This document shows, one piece after another, positions 51,875 to 54,541 of a DNA stretch of 54,541 nucleotides. Source of the stretch: Gammaproteobacteria bacterium (GTDB lineage: Bacteria; Pseudomonadota; Gammaproteobacteria; GCA-002705445; GCA-002716945); NCBI GenBank assembly GCA_029246085.1, contig JAQWOB010000023.1:1-54541 (forward strand). The letters run 5' to 3'. The notes below the pieces were generated by a model. It was given only the letters and a program-made list of their open reading frames with translations, had not been told where the DNA came from and searched no databases. The first letter of the stretch is position 1. Every line of letters begins with the position of its first letter. A program made the translations under genes and the position numbers.

Positions 51875-53233
51875 ATGATAAAAACAAGATTTGCGCCAAG
51901 CCCTACAGGATGGCTACATATAGGCGGAGTTAGAACAGCATTATTTTCTTGGCTATTCGCCAAAAGTCAGTCAGGTCAATTTTATATTAGAATTGATGAT
52001 ACGGACACATCAAGAAGCACGAAAGAATATTGTGATTCAATTATTTCAGCGTTACATTCATTAGGATTAAATTCAGATAGAGAATTAATGTACCAATCAA
52101 AAAGATTTGATGTTTATATAGATAAAATTGAATATCTATTAAATAATAATTTAGCTTATTATGATCAAGTTGAAGTAAATGAGAAAACTAAAGATACAAA
52201 TCTTGATATTCAGTATGAGAATAGATTAAATAAACTAGGACATGTTATTAGGTTTAAAAATCCTAAAGAAAACCCTGTTAAGCTAAAAGATTTAGTTCAT
52301 GGTGAAATTACGTTTAATCCGAAAACTTTCCATGATGTAGTTATTCTCAGGTCTAATGGCGTCCCAACTTATAACTTGACATCAGTAGTTGATGATACTG
52401 AGCTAGGCATTACACATATTGTTAGAGGCGATGATCATTTAAGTAATACCGCTATACAAATTAATCTATTCAAAGCATTTAATGAAACAGTTCCAGTTTT
52501 TGCGCACCTTGCCATGATTCATGGCGTAGATGGCAAAAGACTCTCTAAGAGGCATGGCGCCGTAGATATTAATTCTTTTCTTGATGAAGGTTACTTAGTA
52601 GAAGCCTTAATTAATTATTTAGTAAAAACTGGATGGTCGCATGGAGATCAAGAATTTTTCTCTACTGATGACTTGTTAAAATTATTTACAATAGATAAAG
52701 TTACAAAATCATCTGCTATATTTGATTATGACAAGCTTAATTGGCTAAATCAGCATTATATTAAAAATAAAGATTTGTCAGATATAGCTGATATGATATT
52801 ACCATATCTTACAGATTTAAATATTAAGGTAAGCGATAGGAAATACCTTGAAAATATTTTAAGCTTAGGGATTGATAGAGATTATAATTTAAAAAATATT
52901 GCATCAGGATTAACTTATTATTTTGAGAATGATTTAAATTATAAATCAGATGACTTTGTAAAGTTTGATCCCATAAAATCTAAAGCTGTTATTGAAAATG
53001 TTATAAAAAAAATATCAAATATTGATTTTGATAATAAAGAAAATATCAGTAATTGCATCAAAGAAGTCTGCTCTGATATGTCGCTTAAATTTAAAGACGT
53101 TGGTCCTGCCGTGAGGTTTGCCTTAACAGCACGACTCAAAGCTCCATCGATAGATGAATTATGCTTTACTCTGGGAAAAGATAAGGCATTGAAGCGTCTT
53201 AATGATTTCTATGCTTTTCTATCATTGGCTTAA
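51875..53233 (+). CDS. gltX: glutamyl-tRNA synthetase GltX
   Basis: 452 residues. Class I synthetase charging tRNA-Glu (or tRNA-Gln in indirect pathways). HIGH-type motif RFAPSPTGWLHIGGVRTALF (about 5-24), IRIDDTDTSRS, HIVRGDDHLSNTAIQINLF (about 187-205) and KMSKS-type DGKRLSKRHGA (about 223-233), then the helical anticodon domain. It is a little shorter than E. coli GltX and lacks the cysteine zinc site between the catalytic halves. tRNA-Glu, its substrate, lies 105 bp downstream. Confidence 0.96.
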   Translation: MIKTRFAPSPTGWLHIGGVRTALFSWLFAKSQSGQFYIRIDDTDTSRSTKEYCDSIISALHSLGLNSDRELMYQSKRFDVYIDKIEYLLNNNLAYYDQVEVNEKTKDTNLDIQYENRLNKLGHVIRFKNPKENPVKLKDLVHGEITFNPKTFHDVVILRSNGVPTYNLTSVVDDTELGITHIVRGDDHLSNTAIQINLFKAFNETVPVFAHLAMIHGVDGKRLSKRHGAVDINSFLDEGYLVEALINYLVKTGWSHGDQEFFSTDDLLKLFTIDKVTKSSAIFDYDKLNWLNQHYIKNKDLSDIADMILPYLTDLNIKVSDRKYLENILSLGIDRDYNLKNIASGLTYYFENDLNYKSDDFVKFDPIKSKAVIENVIKKISNIDFDNKENISNCIKEVCSDMSLKFKDVGPAVRFALTARLKAPSIDELCFTLGKDKALKRLNDFYAFLSLA

Positions 53234-53297
53234 TCCATGTCACAGCTAGATAATATCTAATTTTTAGATTGAGCTTTTATAAATTACTTTTCTTATG

Positions 53298-53303
53298 TAT
53301 AAT
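53298..53303 (+). promoter_or_regulatory. tRNA-Glu promoter -10
   Basis: TATAAT 36 bp before the tRNA, preceded directly by TG (TGTATAAT, one base short of an extended -10). No good -35 at 17-18 bp was seen. Position fits a tRNA precursor with a leader of about 30 nt. Confidence 0.4.
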
Positions 53304-53338
53304 ATTCGATATAAAAACCAATAATATTTATGATATAT

Positions 53339-53411
53339 GTCCCCATCGTCTAGTGGCCTAGGACACTGGGTTTTCATCTCAGCAACAGGGGTTCGACTCC
53401 CCTTGGGGATG
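53339..53411 (+). tRNA. tRNA-Glu (anticodon TTC)
   Basis: 73 nt to the discriminator G. The acceptor stem GTCCCCA pairs with TGGGGAT, with a G-T wobble at the first pair. D-arm GTCTAGTGGCCTAGGAC, anticodon stem-loop CTGGG-TTTTCAT-CTCAG with anticodon TTC, T-arm AGGGG-TTCGACT-CCCCT. It closely resembles E. coli tRNA-Glu. CCA is not encoded (GCAT follows), so CCA-adding enzyme is required. Confidence 0.97.
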
Positions 53412-53431
53412 CATATCATGGTAATCATTTT

Positions 53432-54004
53432 GTGAAAGAAAATTCTATAAATAATCCTAAACTGCCTAGTCAAAAATATTGCTCAGATTGCTCCTATCCG
53501 ATTAATATTGAAATCCCTGAGGGTGATACTAGAAATAGAGCAGTATGCAGTAAATGCAAAACAGTATTCTATGAGAATCCCAAGATTGTAGCCGGCTGCT
53601 TATTAACATGGGAAAATAAAATTTTGCTTTGCAAAAGGGCAAATGAACCGAGGTCAGGATTTTGGACTTTGCCAGCAGGATTTATGGAAAACCATGAAAC
53701 AGTTGAAGAAGGTGCTTTAAGAGAAACCATGGAAGAAGCTGGGGCACGTTCCAGTAATGCAAGATTATTTTTAATGTGTAACTTACCTCATATAAGTCAA
53801 GTTTATATGATGTATTATGGTGACCTAGATGATGGAATATATGAAGCTGGACTTGAAAGTTTAGAGGTGAAGCTCTTTGCTAAAGAAGAAATCCCTTGGG
53901 AAGACTTAGCCTTCACTGTGATTGAAAAAACTATTAAATTATATTATCAAGACTTAGAAAAGGGTAACATTGACATTCATTTTGATACTATAATAAAGAG
54001 ATGA
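53432..54004 (+). CDS. NUDIX hydrolase with N-terminal zinc ribbon
   Basis: 190 residues, GTG start at 53432. Zinc ribbon Cys pairs at CSDCSYPI (about 17-24) and CSKCKTVFYENPKIVAGCLL (about 39-58), then the NUDIX domain with the complete box GFMENHETVEEGALRETMEE followed by AG (about 87-108). The zinc ribbon plus NUDIX order resembles NudC-like NAD pyrophosphatases, but the protein is shorter and lacks the SQPWPFPxS motif, so the substrate is open. Stop overlaps the next gene (ATGA). Confidence 0.88.
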   Translation: MKENSINNPKLPSQKYCSDCSYPINIEIPEGDTRNRAVCSKCKTVFYENPKIVAGCLLTWENKILLCKRANEPRSGFWTLPAGFMENHETVEEGALRETMEEAGARSSNARLFLMCNLPHISQVYMMYYGDLDDGIYEAGLESLEVKLFAKEEIPWEDLAFTVIEKTIKLYYQDLEKGNIDIHFDTIIKR

Positions 54005-54541
54005 GTAAAAATCTCTCTTATTTAAAATATTTTTTAATCTTATTATTGTTGCCTATTACTTCAATAGCGCATGATGATAAAGATGATAGGATAAAATTTT
54101 GGAAAGAATATTATCACCCAAAGCTCGAGGTACATCAAAATAATATTCCTGAGATTAAAATTTCTCTAAATAAAATTGGACCATTTTTCCAGCTTCAGTC
54201 AAAAGTAATAAACTTTACACTAACACCCGAACAAGATTTAAAAAATAATAATAGCTGGACTGGATATGGGAAATTATTTATAAATGGCATATATATAACA
54301 AGGGTTTATAGCGAATATCTTTTTTTAAAAGAAGTTCCTGTTGGTAATAATGAAATTAAAGTGATACTAAGTAGCAATATGGATGTTGATATTGCGCACG
54401 ATAGCAAGATTATCAGCGACTCAATTGTTTTTCAATTTCCTGAATATAATTTTGCAGAAGCCAGATCAAAAGCTTTTGGCCTATCTACACAGTGTGAATT
54501 TTCAGATAAAGGCTTGATTGCAAGAGATGAACTATCTAGAG
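54001..54541 (+). CDS. secreted protein of unknown function, 3' end off the window
   Basis: At least 180 residues from ATG 54001 and still open at the edge. Signal peptide MSKNLSYLKYFLILLLLPIT followed by SIA and a mature start HDDKDDRIKFWKEYYHPKLE. Beta-rich later part: YGKLFINGIYITRVYSEYLF, then NNEIKVILSSNMDVDIAHDS, resembling periplasmic proteins that carry an N-terminal His/Asp-rich stretch. I do not recognise the family. ATGA overlap with the NUDIX gene suggests co-expression. Confidence 0.8.
   Translation, partial: MSKNLSYLKYFLILLLLPITSIAHDDKDDRIKFWKEYYHPKLEVHQNNIPEIKISLNKIGPFFQLQSKVINFTLTPEQDLKNNNSWTGYGKLFINGIYITRVYSEYLFLKEVPVGNNEIKVILSSNMDVDIAHDSKIISDSIVFQFPEYNFAEARSKAFGLSTQCEFSDKGLIARDELSR

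Noticed and set aside
53264-53473. Minus-strand frame of 69 codons
   Set aside because: It runs antisense through tRNA-Glu, so it is a chance frame.

Overview
The window is a strongly AT-rich, very compact bacterial chromosome segment. Neighbour pairs and blocks typical of gammaproteobacteria place it there: purM-purN beside hda, dapA-bamC, ypjD/corB beside rpsP-rimM-trmD-rplS, folK-dNK-panB-panC-panD, hldD-waaF and purE-purK. The low G+C, near-absent intergenic space and abutting convergent genes suggest a streamlined free-living marine lineage or a symbiont (SAR86- or SUP05/Thioglobus-like). Sequence reading alone does not decide the genus. I see no insertion sequence, prophage, CRISPR array or rRNA operon. 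The only RNA gene I can support is a tRNA-Glu.

Layout. 1-4726: a 34-residue membrane protein, then cytochrome c maturation genes ccmD-E-F-G-H-I. 4723-12387: trhO and an O-methyltransferase, followed by the most interesting locus. Here YceI and a CDP-alcohol phosphatidyltransferase face, across 20 bp, a five-gene overlapping operon (zinc-less MDR dehydrogenase, degenerate 6-pyruvoyl-tetrahydropterin synthase homologue, GT4 glycosyltransferase, methyltransferase, flippase-like UPF0104 protein) that converges on a RibD_C reductase. I infer a pathway for a pterin- or pyrimidine-derived, glycosylated, membrane-anchored product, which I cannot match to a characterised pathway. 12394-13926: a small membrane protein, hisI, a zinc-ribbon mini-protein and a YiiM-type MOSC protein. 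13979-19312: EamA exporter, DUF1244, molybdopterin genes (moeB, moaA, moaD, moaE) and argG. 19313-27769: DUF3108 protein, purN, purM, hda, wrbA, a small secreted protein, a proS lacking the INS editing domain, a PerM-like permease, dapA and bamC.

27770-33143 (minus strand): folE2, queD (with no canonical start codon), dxs, xseB, corB, ypjD. 33374-38895: rpsP-rimM-trmD-rplS, then folK, a deoxynucleoside kinase, panB-panC-panD and a cupin. 38892-40470: purK and purE. 40586-46438: an envelope sugar locus (hldD, waaF, a second GT9 enzyme, UDP-glucuronate decarboxylase, GT4, GT2). 46424-49077: an arsenosugar-type module (arsS, DUF4399, TIGR04283 and TIGR04282 glycosyltransferases). 49115-51870: a TldD/TldE-like pair. 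51875-54541: gltX, tRNA-Glu, a NUDIX hydrolase and a secreted protein cut by the window edge.

Two genome-wide habits stand out. Every convergent gene pair overlaps or sits within about 8 nt, sometimes sharing a palindromic stop (CTAG, TTAA). Several promoters have an extended -10 of the form TGNTATAAT. Many genes overlap by ATGA, TAATG or TAGTG, which implies translational coupling.
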